Assembly (NCBI GenBank): GCA_938003715.1
Contig: CALKYK010000330.1
Span: forward strand, 1 to 13,444
From: an uncultured Gammaproteobacteria bacterium
GTDB lineage: Bacteria > Pseudomonadota > Gammaproteobacteria > Steroidobacterales > Woeseiaceae
Direction: 5' to 3'
DNA: 13,444 nucleotides
Of this stretch, positions 1 to 6,530 are shown one piece after another; positions within the stretch are counted from its first letter, which is position 1, and every line of letters starts with the position of its first letter. The notes under the pieces were generated by a model. That model did no database searches, was not told the origin of the DNA, and worked only from the letters and a program-made list of their open reading frames with translations. Made by a program: the position numbers and the translations under genes.

Positions 1-159
1 AGGGAGGCGGTAGCGCGGCTCCCCCTGCGTGTCGGCTGCCAGATACTGCTTCCAGGCGAGGTCCGGATCCGGCGTGTTGCCGGCAGCGGCCGTTGCGACG
101 GCAAGGCACAGGACCGTGCAGGCTCGAAGTACCCGCAGTGTGCGCGCCGAAGGGTTCAC
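1..159 (-). CDS. Exported protein of unknown function, N-terminal part only (cut by window edge)
   Basis: Reading left from a GTG at 157-159 gives 53 codons that stay open to the first base of the window. The N-terminus has basic residues (SARTLRVLR) followed by a hydrophobic stretch (residues about 13-26, ending VATAAAG), a convincing Sec signal peptide with cleavage probably after AAA or AAAG. The mature start is NTPDPDLAWKQYLAADTQ, which I do not recognise. The GTG overlaps the TGA of the SPOR-like gene in a GTGA (156-159), the same type of junction seen between the channel genes of this run, so translational coupling is likely and it is probably the seventh gene of the operon. No strong Shine-Dalgarno sequence is visible, as expected for coupled starts. 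The function cannot be inferred from this fragment, but a periplasmic or outer-membrane location fits the other products of the operon. Confidence 0.7.
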   Translation of the reverse strand, partial: MNPSARTLRVLRACTVLCLAVATAAAGNTPDPDLAWKQYLAADTQGEPRYRLP

Positions 160-725
160 GAATCCGGCAGGTCCAGCCCGGTGGCGAGCGCGATCTGCTG
201 CAGCTTGTCGCGGCGCTCGCTGTCGTCGACGTAGGCGAATGCGACTTCGTAGACGCCCGACTTGACCCGGACGACGCGGTAGTCGATGCCGGTGACGCGC
301 TCTAGCTGGGTCACGAAGCCGCGGGCCGCGATCTCGCTGCGGAACGGGTTCCAGAACGAATACCAGTTGGGCGCTTCGACGGGCGCGACGGCGGCCGCGG
401 TCTCCGGGGACGGTTCGGTAACGGCTACCGGCTCGAGTGCGGCCTCGACATTCGATGTGGTAGCGGATGACCCGGCAGCCGTACGTTCGGAAATCGTTTC
501 CACCGTTTCCTCGACGGCTTCCGCGACCCGGGCCACGTCCTCGCTGAGCCGGCCCGTCACCGATTCGAACTCGACCTGTTTCTGTTTCAGTTTTTCGATC
601 GCTGCATCGAAGCGCTGCTGGTCGAGGTCAGGGTCGGCGAGGTGAAATTCGGGCATGCCGAGCAGCAGCAGGATGATCACGATCGACGTGATCGAACCGA
701 CAAGAAATCCGAGCAGTCTGAACAT
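156..725 (-). CDS. Membrane-anchored periplasmic protein with SPOR-like C-terminal domain
   Basis: The product has 189 residues. Residues about 5-24 form one hydrophobic segment (FLVGSITSIVIILLLLG) with few positive residues before it, so it is read as a signal anchor with the rest in the periplasm. Residues 35-75 are charged and probably helical. Residues 80-118 are a low-complexity Ala/Thr/Glu/Pro linker. Residues about 120-186 (WYSFWNPFRSEIAARGF to ALATGLDL) have the length and alternating pattern of a SPOR domain: a helix carrying an A-x-x-F-x-x-x-L pattern, then YRVV, then YEVAFAY, then a second helix. SPOR domains of FtsN and DamX bind denuded septal peptidoglycan; that role is inferred here, since the match was made by eye and is distant. 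The ATG at 723-725 has GAGGAA five bases upstream, overlapping the stop of the 495-residue gene nine bases away. The stop overlaps the next GTG start. Confidence 0.85.
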   Translation of the reverse strand: MFRLLGFLVGSITSIVIILLLLGMPEFHLADPDLDQQRFDAAIEKLKQKQVEFESVTGRLSEDVARVAEAVEETVETISERTAAGSSATTSNVEAALEPVAVTEPSPETAAAVAPVEAPNWYSFWNPFRSEIAARGFVTQLERVTGIDYRVVRVKSGVYEVAFAYVDDSERRDKLQQIALATGLDLPDS

Positions 726-734
726 GACGATTCC

Positions 735-2222
735 TCAGTAGACGTTGCGCACACGGACGCTTTGCCAGTCGACGCTGGACGGCCAGCGAGCCGCAATGGC
801 GTCGAGTTCGTCCAGCCAATGCCGGAGCGTGACGCCTTCGATGCCGCGGCGTACGGATGCCGTGCAGCGGTTCGGAAGCGACGCAACATGCTGTGCGAGC
901 GCGCGCGCCGCTTTCGAGTTCGTCGTCGCCACGACATAGTAGGTGTCGCCGGCCGGCTGCAGTGACCAGGTTTCGGCGGCGGACCAGGAGGCGGACGCGA
1001 GCGTGTCAGCCGGCAGCGGGAATCGCAGCGTCTCGCCGACGCGAGCGATTCGTGCCGCGGCCCGGTCACCGCATGTCCGATCTGCCAGCCTGACGAGACC
1101 GTTGTTCAGCTGGTGGTTGAGGAAAAACACGACGGCGTCGTCGCGTGCATGCACCTGGAGCGCGTAGCACTCGTTCGGTGTCCCGAGGCGCGATCGGTCC
1201 GGCGACCATCCTGGCACTCGACTGCCCGGTAGCGCGCAGGCCTCGCGCTCGCGCAGCGCAACCAGTCTGGTGCGTTCCAGGAATTCGCCGTCGCCGGCCG
1301 CGAAATCGAACGTCGCCTCCGGCACGAGGGCGGCGCTCGCATAACGATTTGGCATGTGCACGTACGCACTCGCAGACAGTGTCGGCAGACCCGAATTCGC
1401 GTCGCGCGGCCGGATCGTAATCCAGTACTGGTACAGGTCGTCGTCGACAGGGTGTGCCTTGCCTTCGATCCACGCATTGGCCGCACTGTCGTCGCCGGCC
1501 AGCAGCAGCGCCCGGTACCGGGCCAGGTTGTTGCCGACCAGTTCCACGAGCGACGCTGCCGGGTCGTCGTCGCCATTCTCCTCGGCGACGATGTATTCCC
1601 CGGCCGACTGCCGCAGCAGTTCGCAGGCCATGCGATACGCGAGGTGTCCTGCCAGCAGGTCGGATTCCGTATGTGCGAACGGCGACTGGCGTTCGCCGCG
1701 GAAGGTCGGGTCCGGCCGCAGCGTGCGCAGCGCCCGACGCTCGCTCGCAGCCAGAGTTCCCAGCCAGGACCGGCCGAAACCCGCGACCCAGCGATTTTCC
1801 TCGACGTCCAGGGCACGCACGTCGACTCGCGCCGTGCCATTGCCGGCCGCACCGAATTCGATGCCGACAAGATAGGTCGCATTGCCGCGCTCGCAGTCGA
1901 TCGACCCGGTCGCATTGAGCAGGCCGGCGTCGTTCGCAGGCAGCACGACATGAACGCCCGGCGTATCGGCCAGCGCAGATGCAACACGGTCGCGCAGTTC
2001 CAGCTCGAGTTCGCTGCCTGCCGCGTGTGGCGTGCCTTCACGCATGACGACGAAACGCACCGGCTCGCCTACGAAACGGGGCATCGTTGTCAGCTGTTGG
2101 CGCAGATACGGAACCAGGTCCCCGGCGACCCACGTGTCGAGATCGTGATCACGTGCACCGGCGTCGGCGACCACGAATGCAATCAGCGCGCCGAGCACGG
2201 CGCGTGTGCCGGCGAGTTTCAC
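735..2222 (-). CDS. Exported 495-residue protein, DUF4384-like C-terminal part
   Basis: The start is GTG at 2220-2222, one base after the TGA of the ExbD-like gene, with GGAG about seven bases upstream. Residues 1-23 (MKLAGTRAVLGALIAFVVADAGA) are a clear signal peptide. The N-terminal part (about 28-170) alternates strands and helices and contains VRFVVMREGT and ALADTPGVHVVLP; this vaguely resembles the CsgG/LpoB/TolB-N type of periplasmic domain, a weak impression only. Residues about 350-450 (CYALQVHARDDAVVFFLN, then GLVRL, then LRFPLP, then YYVVATT) follow the layout of DUF4384, a domain common in secreted or surface proteins that sits on top of other modules. Six or so cysteines in the exported part could form disulfides. 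No catalytic motif is seen. Being encoded between the channel pair and the SPOR-like protein, it is a likely periplasmic or outer-membrane partner of the channel. The name rests on pattern reading, not on a search. Confidence 0.85.
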   Translation of the reverse strand: MKLAGTRAVLGALIAFVVADAGARDHDLDTWVAGDLVPYLRQQLTTMPRFVGEPVRFVVMREGTPHAAGSELELELRDRVASALADTPGVHVVLPANDAGLLNATGSIDCERGNATYLVGIEFGAAGNGTARVDVRALDVEENRWVAGFGRSWLGTLAASERRALRTLRPDPTFRGERQSPFAHTESDLLAGHLAYRMACELLRQSAGEYIVAEENGDDDPAASLVELVGNNLARYRALLLAGDDSAANAWIEGKAHPVDDDLYQYWITIRPRDANSGLPTLSASAYVHMPNRYASAALVPEATFDFAAGDGEFLERTRLVALREREACALPGSRVPGWSPDRSRLGTPNECYALQVHARDDAVVFFLNHQLNNGLVRLADRTCGDRAAARIARVGETLRFPLPADTLASASWSAAETWSLQPAGDTYYVVATTNSKAARALAQHVASLPNRCTASVRRGIEGVTLRHWLDELDAIAARWPSSVDWQSVRVRNVY

Positions 2223-2223
2223 A

Positions 2224-2991
2224 TCACCGCTCCATCCTGAGTCGCCCGTCAGCGCCGATGATCAGAGCGCCTCCGCGATGCTCGCGCAGGAAGCGGTCGA
2301 GTTCCTGCGACATCGACGCGGGCAGCGTTACGCCCCATTTGACGGATGCCGTTCCGCCGCCGCTCCGGCGGTACGCATCGATTACGTTCGCCGGAACCGT
2401 CGTCTCGTCCATCTCGTGTACCCGGGACGGTGCGGACGCCGGCCAGAATCCCGGTTCGCCGCGATTGACGTTCATGCGTTTCGCCTTCGCACTCGTCAGC
2501 GCATACAGCCCGACGACGTCGCGCGCAACGAGCCGGGTCAGCGCGGCATCCGATTCGAAGCGCAACGTGAATCCTTCCTGCGCGGGCGGAGCCGGATCAC
2601 TGACCGCCGGCGTGGGTGCGGCCGGCGTCGCCTGGCGCGATTCCGGCATCGGAACGGGCTTCGGTCGCTGCAGGGCGACCGGTGGTTCCGTCGGCGGCAG
2701 CGGTTTGCGCTCGGGCCGTACCAGCTCGACCGTCTTACCGACAGTCTGCGCTGCCGGTTCTGCGGCCACCGCGGCATCCGGCAGCGGTGGTGTTTCGGGC
2801 GCCGTCTCTTCCGGCGCCTGCGGCACGGGCGTCGGCGCAAGCGGGATGCTCTGTACGAGCGCGAAGATGGCGACGAGGCACAGCGACAGGATGGCCATGA
2901 AGCGCATGACGTCCGTCTGCAGGTCTGCAGCGCCGCCCGCGTCCGCATCCATACCGCGATTCAGCGGGTAGAAGAGCGGCGAGCGAGTCAC
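2224..2991 (-). CDS. ExbD/TolR/MotB-like subunit with long Pro-rich linker
   Basis: The 255-residue product has the single-pass architecture of ion-driven motor rotor/stator subunits. A short cytoplasmic N-terminus ends in DLQTDVMRFMAILSLCLVAI; Asp27 lies at the start of the only membrane segment (about 28-47), where ExbD, TolR and MotB carry their essential proton-carrying aspartate. Residues 50-138 are a Pro/Ala/Glu-rich linker, much longer than in ordinary ExbD or TolR (about 140 residues in total) and reminiscent of the TonB linker. Residues about 140-255 are a folded periplasmic domain (FTLRFESDAALTRLVARDV to GGALIIGADGRLRMER) with no OmpA-type peptidoglycan motif that I can see. The GTG start at 2989-2991 overlaps the TGA of the MotA-like gene (GTGA), with AGGA about nine bases upstream. 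The pairing with a MotA-like gene supports the call. The cargo moved by the motor is unknown. Confidence 0.88.
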   Translation of the reverse strand: MTRSPLFYPLNRGMDADAGGAADLQTDVMRFMAILSLCLVAIFALVQSIPLAPTPVPQAPEETAPETPPLPDAAVAAEPAAQTVGKTVELVRPERKPLPPTEPPVALQRPKPVPMPESRQATPAAPTPAVSDPAPPAQEGFTLRFESDAALTRLVARDVVGLYALTSAKAKRMNVNRGEPGFWPASAPSRVHEMDETTVPANVIDAYRRSGGGTASVKWGVTLPASMSQELDRFLREHRGGALIIGADGRLRMER

Positions 2992-3644
2992 GACTCGTCG
3001 TCCTGGACCGGCGATGCGCGACGGGCCGACAGGTGCTTCTCGATGCGCTGCAGCGAATCGCGCATTTCAGTCGTGTCGACACGCGCGGCCCGGTCGTACT
3101 GCTGCTGCAGCTGTGCGCCGAGCGTCACCGACTTGTAGACGCGCATCAGGTAGCCGCCGATGCCGCCGAATATCGTCGTCGACAGCGCGAGCAGGATGCC
3201 GCCGTCCACCATGCGCTGCAGCACGGCGAACGCACCCTGCTCGATCGTCGAATCGGGATCACCGAGTGCGTACAGCAGTGCGCTGCGCATGCCGATCGCG
3301 GTCCAGATCACGCCGGTGCCGAAGAACAGCGTGGTCCAGATGTCGGTCAGGTGATCGAGCTGTACGACCTGGTTGACCGGACGTCCCTCCTCGACGTAGG
3401 CCCTGAGCCTCGCGAGGCTGAAAAAAAACGCGATCAGGAGTGCGGCAAAGACCGGGATCGACGAGCCTAAATTCGCGTATGCCCAGTCCATCCACGGGCC
3501 GAACTCCGGCAGGCGTTCGCCGCTGAAGGAGATCCGTTCCGTGCGCCGAAGGACGTACAGCAACGCCGACAGTCCGACCGCGGAGCCGAACATGCCGGCG
3601 GTCAGTCCCTCGATGAATCCCGTGCGACTCCGCGCCCGCGTCAT
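2988..3644 (-). CDS. MotA/TolQ/ExbB-like proton-channel subunit
   Basis: The 218-residue inner-membrane protein has four hydrophobic segments at about 13-32, 62-80, 102-127 and 147-168, the TolQ/ExbB/MotA layout. The third (TTLFFGTGVIWTAIGM) matches the family's LGLLGTV-x-GM pattern, and the fourth (GGILLALSTTIFGGIGGYL) matches the ALxTTxxG pattern, with Thr156 and Thr157 in the position of channel-lining threonines. In known systems five such subunits surround two ExbD/MotB subunits and use the ion gradient to drive rotation or pulling. The cytoplasmic tail (169-218) is short, unlike ZorA, whose tail is a very long coiled coil. The ATG at 3642-3644 has AAGGAA five bases upstream that overlaps the lipoprotein's TGA. 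The 3' end overlaps the ExbD-like start in GTGA. The function as an ion channel is inferred from fold signatures and the adjacent partner. Confidence 0.88.
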   Translation of the reverse strand: MTRARSRTGFIEGLTAGMFGSAVGLSALLYVLRRTERISFSGERLPEFGPWMDWAYANLGSSIPVFAALLIAFFFSLARLRAYVEEGRPVNQVVQLDHLTDIWTTLFFGTGVIWTAIGMRSALLYALGDPDSTIEQGAFAVLQRMVDGGILLALSTTIFGGIGGYLMRVYKSVTLGAQLQQQYDRAARVDTTEMRDSLQRIEKHLSARRASPVQDDES

Positions 3645-3654
3645 GCTGGTTCCT

Positions 3655-4215
3655 TCAGCGTGCGCTGCACGCCGTGCAGGTGGCCTCGAGCACGAGTTCG
3701 ATTTCCTGGTACAGCTCGTCGGCGCGGTAGTAGCCCGCGTTGTCGAGACTGATCTTCAGGAGTCCGCGTTCCTTGTCGCCGAGTTCGCGCTGCATGTCGA
3801 GCATGACCCGGTCGCGTCGCGGGCAGGTGTGCGAGCAGTTGTTGTAGTCGCTCGCGAGCGATACGAATTTCACGTTGAAATAGCGGTTGTAGTATTCCTT
3901 CGCCTGCCGCGTCGACAACAGACCCTCGTCCGTCGACCAGACCAGGAACTCACTGAATATGCGTTTGTTCTCCGGCTTGGGGTCGCCCTCCGCGATCGTC
4001 AGCAGGTCGTCGTAGTAAGCGGCGAAATGCGCCGCGCAGCCGCTGTCCAGGCTGGCTTTCACGTGGTCGATGGCGGTGTAAAGGTTTTTCGTCTGTGGCC
4101 CGTCGCAGGGCGGCGGGCTGGTCGCGCACCCTGACAGCGCTATCGATGCAATTGAGACAACGATCGCGTATCGAGCGTATCGAGCGTAGCGGCGAATTTT
4201 AGCGATGGGGTTCAT
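3655..4215 (-). CDS. Cysteine-rich outer-membrane lipoprotein of the channel operon
   Basis: The 186-residue product has a basic N-terminus (KIRRYARYARYA), a hydrophobic stretch and the lipobox LSGC with Cys30 as lipid site. Residue +2 is Ala, so by the Lol rule it should go to the outer membrane. The mature part holds six more cysteines: Cys37, Cys60, a C-x3-C pair at 127/131 and a C-x2-C pair at 180/183 near the C-terminus (ATCTACSAR). An even number in an exported protein suggests disulfides. The rest appears helical, with many Tyr residues. I do not recognise the family. The N-terminal YAR triplets come from a 9-base direct repeat in the DNA at about 4167-4187. The ATG at 4213-4215 has GAGGA about nine bases upstream. 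The stop lies 10 bases before the MotA-like start. It could be the outer-membrane anchor or partner of the motor, as Pal is for TolQR; this is inference. Confidence 0.88.
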   Translation of the reverse strand: MNPIAKIRRYARYARYAIVVSIASIALSGCATSPPPCDGPQTKNLYTAIDHVKASLDSGCAAHFAAYYDDLLTIAEGDPKPENKRIFSEFLVWSTDEGLLSTRQAKEYYNRYFNVKFVSLASDYNNCSHTCPRRDRVMLDMQRELGDKERGLLKISLDNAGYYRADELYQEIELVLEATCTACSAR

Positions 4216-4239
4216 GGCTCTGATCCTCGAATCTTCTGC

Positions 4240-5085
4240 TCAGTTTTCCAGCGGGCTTCTGTATTCCTCTTCGAAACTGCCGGGCGGCGGACCCGCGACC
4301 TGCACGTAATCGGCTTCGTCGCCGAACAGGATCGACTTCACCCCGCCGACGATTTCCATCATTTCCGGGGTGATCGTGCCGAACGACTGGTTGAGCTGCT
4401 CGATCAGCGTCGCGCGCGCGATTTCCTCGCGAGTGCGCGCGATCAGCTCACTCGTCTCGTCCATGTCGAGGTAGATGTCGGAGGCAAGCACCGCCAGCGA
4501 CTGGTCGCTGTTACTCGCCGACGAGGCGACCAGCTGGTAGTACTGGCGAAAACGTTCCGAAAGACGCATGCCCGAGCGGCCGCGCATCGTCGGTGCCGGC
4601 GGCTTCGTCCCGCTCGAATTACTGCCGAGCAGTGATTCTTGCAGGGTCCAGGACGACATCTTGTTGCCCAGCTCGCTGCGCAGGCGTTTTTCCAGGCTGA
4701 GCCGCGTGTTGTTGACGGTGTGCTCCATGTCCGGCAGGCGCTCTTCCATGATGCCGAGCATTTCCAGGTAGGTCGCACCGATCTGCTTCGCGAGCCTTTG
4801 GCAGCCCGGATCGGATTCGGCGCCGTCGCACTTGCTCTCGTTATAGAGCTGCTGCTGCTGGTCGAGGCGGCCGATGACTTCCTGCAGGCCGGTCTCCATT
4901 TCTCTCGCGACCGAGCTCGTCTGGCGCAGGTCCTCGACGACAGTGGTGGGGAAGAGCCGGATCGTAGGTGCCCCGTCGCTCGACTGGGCCTGCACCAGGG
5001 CAGGCAACGGCAGGGTCAGGATCAGCCCGACCGGGCGCCAGGCGCCGGCCGAATCGAGGCGTAGTACGGGGGACAGGACGTTCAT
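4240..5085 (-). CDS. Exported helical protein, first gene of the channel operon
   Basis: The 281-residue product begins with an N-terminal region containing a hydrophobic segment (about 18-32, VGLILTLPLPALV) ending AQA, read as a signal peptide with a rather long n-region. The mature part is strongly helical and rich in Glu, Gln, Leu and Arg, with coiled-coil-like stretches at about 50-82 (EDLRQTSSVAREMETGLQEV onward) and 98-140, then a Ser/Pro/Gly break near 153-168, then a second helical region to about 245. Cys86 and Cys95 (in KCDGAESDPGC) are the only cysteines and could form one disulfide. The C-terminus is acidic. The family is not recognised. The ATG at 5083-5085 has GGAG seven bases upstream. 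The stop lies 24 bases before the lipoprotein start. It may be a periplasmic scaffold for the neighbouring MotA/ExbD-like channel; that is inference from context only. Confidence 0.83.
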   Translation of the reverse strand: MNVLSPVLRLDSAGAWRPVGLILTLPLPALVQAQSSDGAPTIRLFPTTVVEDLRQTSSVAREMETGLQEVIGRLDQQQQLYNESKCDGAESDPGCQRLAKQIGATYLEMLGIMEERLPDMEHTVNNTRLSLEKRLRSELGNKMSSWTLQESLLGSNSSGTKPPAPTMRGRSGMRLSERFRQYYQLVASSASNSDQSLAVLASDIYLDMDETSELIARTREEIARATLIEQLNQSFGTITPEMMEIVGGVKSILFGDEADYVQVAGPPPGSFEEEYRSPLEN

Positions 5086-5131
5086 GCGCCATCTCCATTC
5101 GGGTGATTTGCTGCTGGCAGGTGTCTCAGCA

Positions 5132-5149
5132 AGCTACCCGCGGGTGGCT
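5132..5149. promoter_or_regulatory. Near-perfect 18-bp palindrome, possible operator of the channel operon
   Basis: AGCTACCCG is followed directly by CGGGTGGCT: eight of nine base pairs are exact and the ninth would be a G-T pair. It lies between the hairpin at 5166-5195 and the first gene of the seven-gene operon, about 47 bases upstream of its ATG. It therefore sits where an operator or promoter-proximal site would be. No convincing -35/-10 pair was found beside it, and the GC content makes chance palindromes more likely. Confidence 0.3.
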
Positions 5150-5165
5150 GAACGAAGCCTGAATA

Positions 5166-5195
5166 GGCACGGGCGCCCGCCGGGGCGCCCGTGCC
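5166..5195 (-). terminator. Perfect 13-bp GC-rich hairpin downstream of the sugar dehydrogenase gene
   Basis: GGCACGGGCGCCC (5166-5178) and GGGCGCCCGTGCC (5183-5195) are exact complements separated by a four-base loop. It begins 17 bases after the stop codon of the dehydrogenase gene and precedes the seven-gene operon on the same strand, the right place for a transcription terminator between two units. The U-tract after the stem is poor (TATTC), so termination may be partial or Rho-assisted, or the stem may act as an mRNA 3' end stabiliser. Confidence 0.65.
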
Positions 5196-5212
5196 GGGTT
5201 ATGGCAGGCGGA

Positions 5213-6499
5213 CTACGGCGCGTCGACGATCTGGTAGACGCTGCCGCCGATATCGACGATGTAGAGCTCGCCGTTCGCGTCCTCGGCAAACGAGACGATC
5301 GCAATCCCGGTGCTCATGATTTCGGTCGGGGCCGTGCCCTGTGTGCTCGTTGCCGGCACGATCCAGACGCGGCGGGAAATGAAATCGCCGAACACATACT
5401 GGCCGTCGAGTTCCGGCACCGCGCTGCCGCGATAGACGAAGCCGCCGGTGATCGAGGAGCCGACGCTATGCGAGTACTCGGTAATCGGGTCCGTAAGACC
5501 TGTTGTGTCGCAGTTTGCCGGAGGATCGAAACAGTGCGCGCCCTCACGCGTATTCCAGCCGTAGTTCTGGCCGTTATCGATCACGTCGACCTCTTCCCAG
5601 GCGTTCTGGCCGACGTCGCCGGCCCACAGCGCGCCGGTTTGCGAATCGAAGCTCCAGCGCCACGGGTTGCGCACGCCCCAGGCAAAAATCTCCGGGCAGT
5701 CGTTGGCGCCGCCGCTCGACCCCAGCAGGCAAAGGTTCGGCTCGCTCGCGAACGGGTTATCCGGCGGAATGGCATAGGGAACGCCGCCGTCCACGTCGAC
5801 GCGCGTGAAGGAACCCAGCAGGTTCGTCGTGTCTTCGGCCCGCTCGTTCGGGTCGCCGCCGCCGCCGCCGTCGCCCCAGCCGGCGTAAAGATAACCATCG
5901 GGCCCGAACCGGATTTGCCCGCCATTGTGGTTGTCGAAATCCTGCGGAAAATTCATGACGATTTCTTCCACGGTCGGGTCGAGCGTTGCGCCGTTGTCGA
6001 GACTGCGAAAGCGGCTGATGACGGACTCGAATTGGCCACCGTTGTTTCGTGTGTAAGAGAAAAACACGTCGTAGTTGCCGCCGGTGCCGAAGTTCGGGTG
6101 GAACGCGATGTCGAGCAGCCCGCCTTCTCCGGATGCATCGACGCGCTGAAACGGTGAATTCAAATCCATGAAAACGGAAACGTCCGCATCGGTCGGATTT
6201 GCGACGTCATCGAATACCCGCACGACGCCGGAGCGTTCGACGAAGAACCATCGATTCGGCGTGCCCGGCAGGTGATACATCGCCATCGGCGCGTTCATCG
6301 TCACCTGGTCGAACACCTGCGTGGCCGTCACCGTCACGGGCGGTGGTGGAGGTGGCGGCGGCGGTGGTGGAGGTGGCGGCGGCGGAGGGGGCGGTGGCGG
6401 AGACGTTGCCACGGTATCGGCGCCGCCACCGCAACCGGCGACCACCGTGCAAAGGGAAAGAAATAGAATCTGCCACAAGCGAATCGTGCGAAGGGCCAT
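5213..6499 (-). CDS. Lipoprotein PQQ-dependent sugar dehydrogenase-like (glucose/sorbosone dehydrogenase family)
   Basis: The ATG at 6497-6499 is chosen because GGAGG lies six bases upstream and a lipoprotein signal starts at once (ILFLSLCTVVAGC, lipid on Cys23); a longer frame to 6610 adds only an unconvincing N-terminus. The product has 428 residues: signal, 21 consecutive prolines (34-54), then a six-bladed beta-propeller of the soluble glucose dehydrogenase/YliI/HHIP type. Family motifs seen are LLDIAFHPNF (128-137), DNHNGGQIRFGPDGYLY (189-205) with His191 in the position of the catalytic His of soluble glucose dehydrogenase, and FAWGVRNPWRW (272-282) with Arg277 matching its PQQ/substrate Arg. 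Family enzymes oxidise aldose sugars with PQQ and pass electrons to a carrier, but many homologues have unknown substrates. It is predicted to sit on the periplasmic face of a membrane. It has its own promoter and a downstream hairpin, so it is probably monocistronic. Confidence 0.88.
   Translation of the reverse strand: MALRTIRLWQILFLSLCTVVAGCGGGADTVATSPPPPPPPPPPPPPPPPPPPPPVTVTATQVFDQVTMNAPMAMYHLPGTPNRWFFVERSGVVRVFDDVANPTDADVSVFMDLNSPFQRVDASGEGGLLDIAFHPNFGTGGNYDVFFSYTRNNGGQFESVISRFRSLDNGATLDPTVEEIVMNFPQDFDNHNGGQIRFGPDGYLYAGWGDGGGGGDPNERAEDTTNLLGSFTRVDVDGGVPYAIPPDNPFASEPNLCLLGSSGGANDCPEIFAWGVRNPWRWSFDSQTGALWAGDVGQNAWEEVDVIDNGQNYGWNTREGAHCFDPPANCDTTGLTDPITEYSHSVGSSITGGFVYRGSAVPELDGQYVFGDFISRRVWIVPATSTQGTAPTEIMSTGIAIVSFAEDANGELYIVDIGGSVYQIVDAP
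6338..6400 (-). repeat. Polyproline-coding tract of 21 codons with a duplicated 21-base unit
   Basis: Twenty-one consecutive Pro codons (all four CCN codons used) follow the lipid anchor of the dehydrogenase. At the DNA level two identical 21-base units lie side by side (plus-strand 6339-6359 and 6360-6380, beginning GGCGGTGGTGGAGG), followed by a degenerate remainder. The mixed codons show it is not a simple trinucleotide slip, but the unit duplication suggests growth by recombination or slippage that keeps frame. Such runs stall ribosomes unless EF-P acts. The tract probably forms a stiff spacer lifting the enzyme off the membrane. Confidence 0.9.
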
Positions 6500-6530
6500 G
6501 ACGAGCCTCCGTACCCAAGCGATGGGCGAC

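Noticed and set aside
2224..3644. Zorya anti-phage system (ZorAB)
   Set aside because: The MotA-like protein has only a short cytoplasmic tail, the partner lacks an obvious OmpA-like domain, and no ZorC, ZorD helicase or ZorE nuclease gene is beside them; the neighbours are exported proteins instead.
5108..5132. TTGCTG/CAGCAA inverted repeat before the channel operon
   Set aside because: Only six base pairs with a 13-base spacer; too likely by chance to annotate separately.
4874..6157. Long plus-strand frame (427 codons) opposite the dehydrogenase gene
   Set aside because: It has the composition of an antisense shadow (Arg/Ala/Val-rich, no motifs) and crosses the terminator hairpin and a gene boundary.
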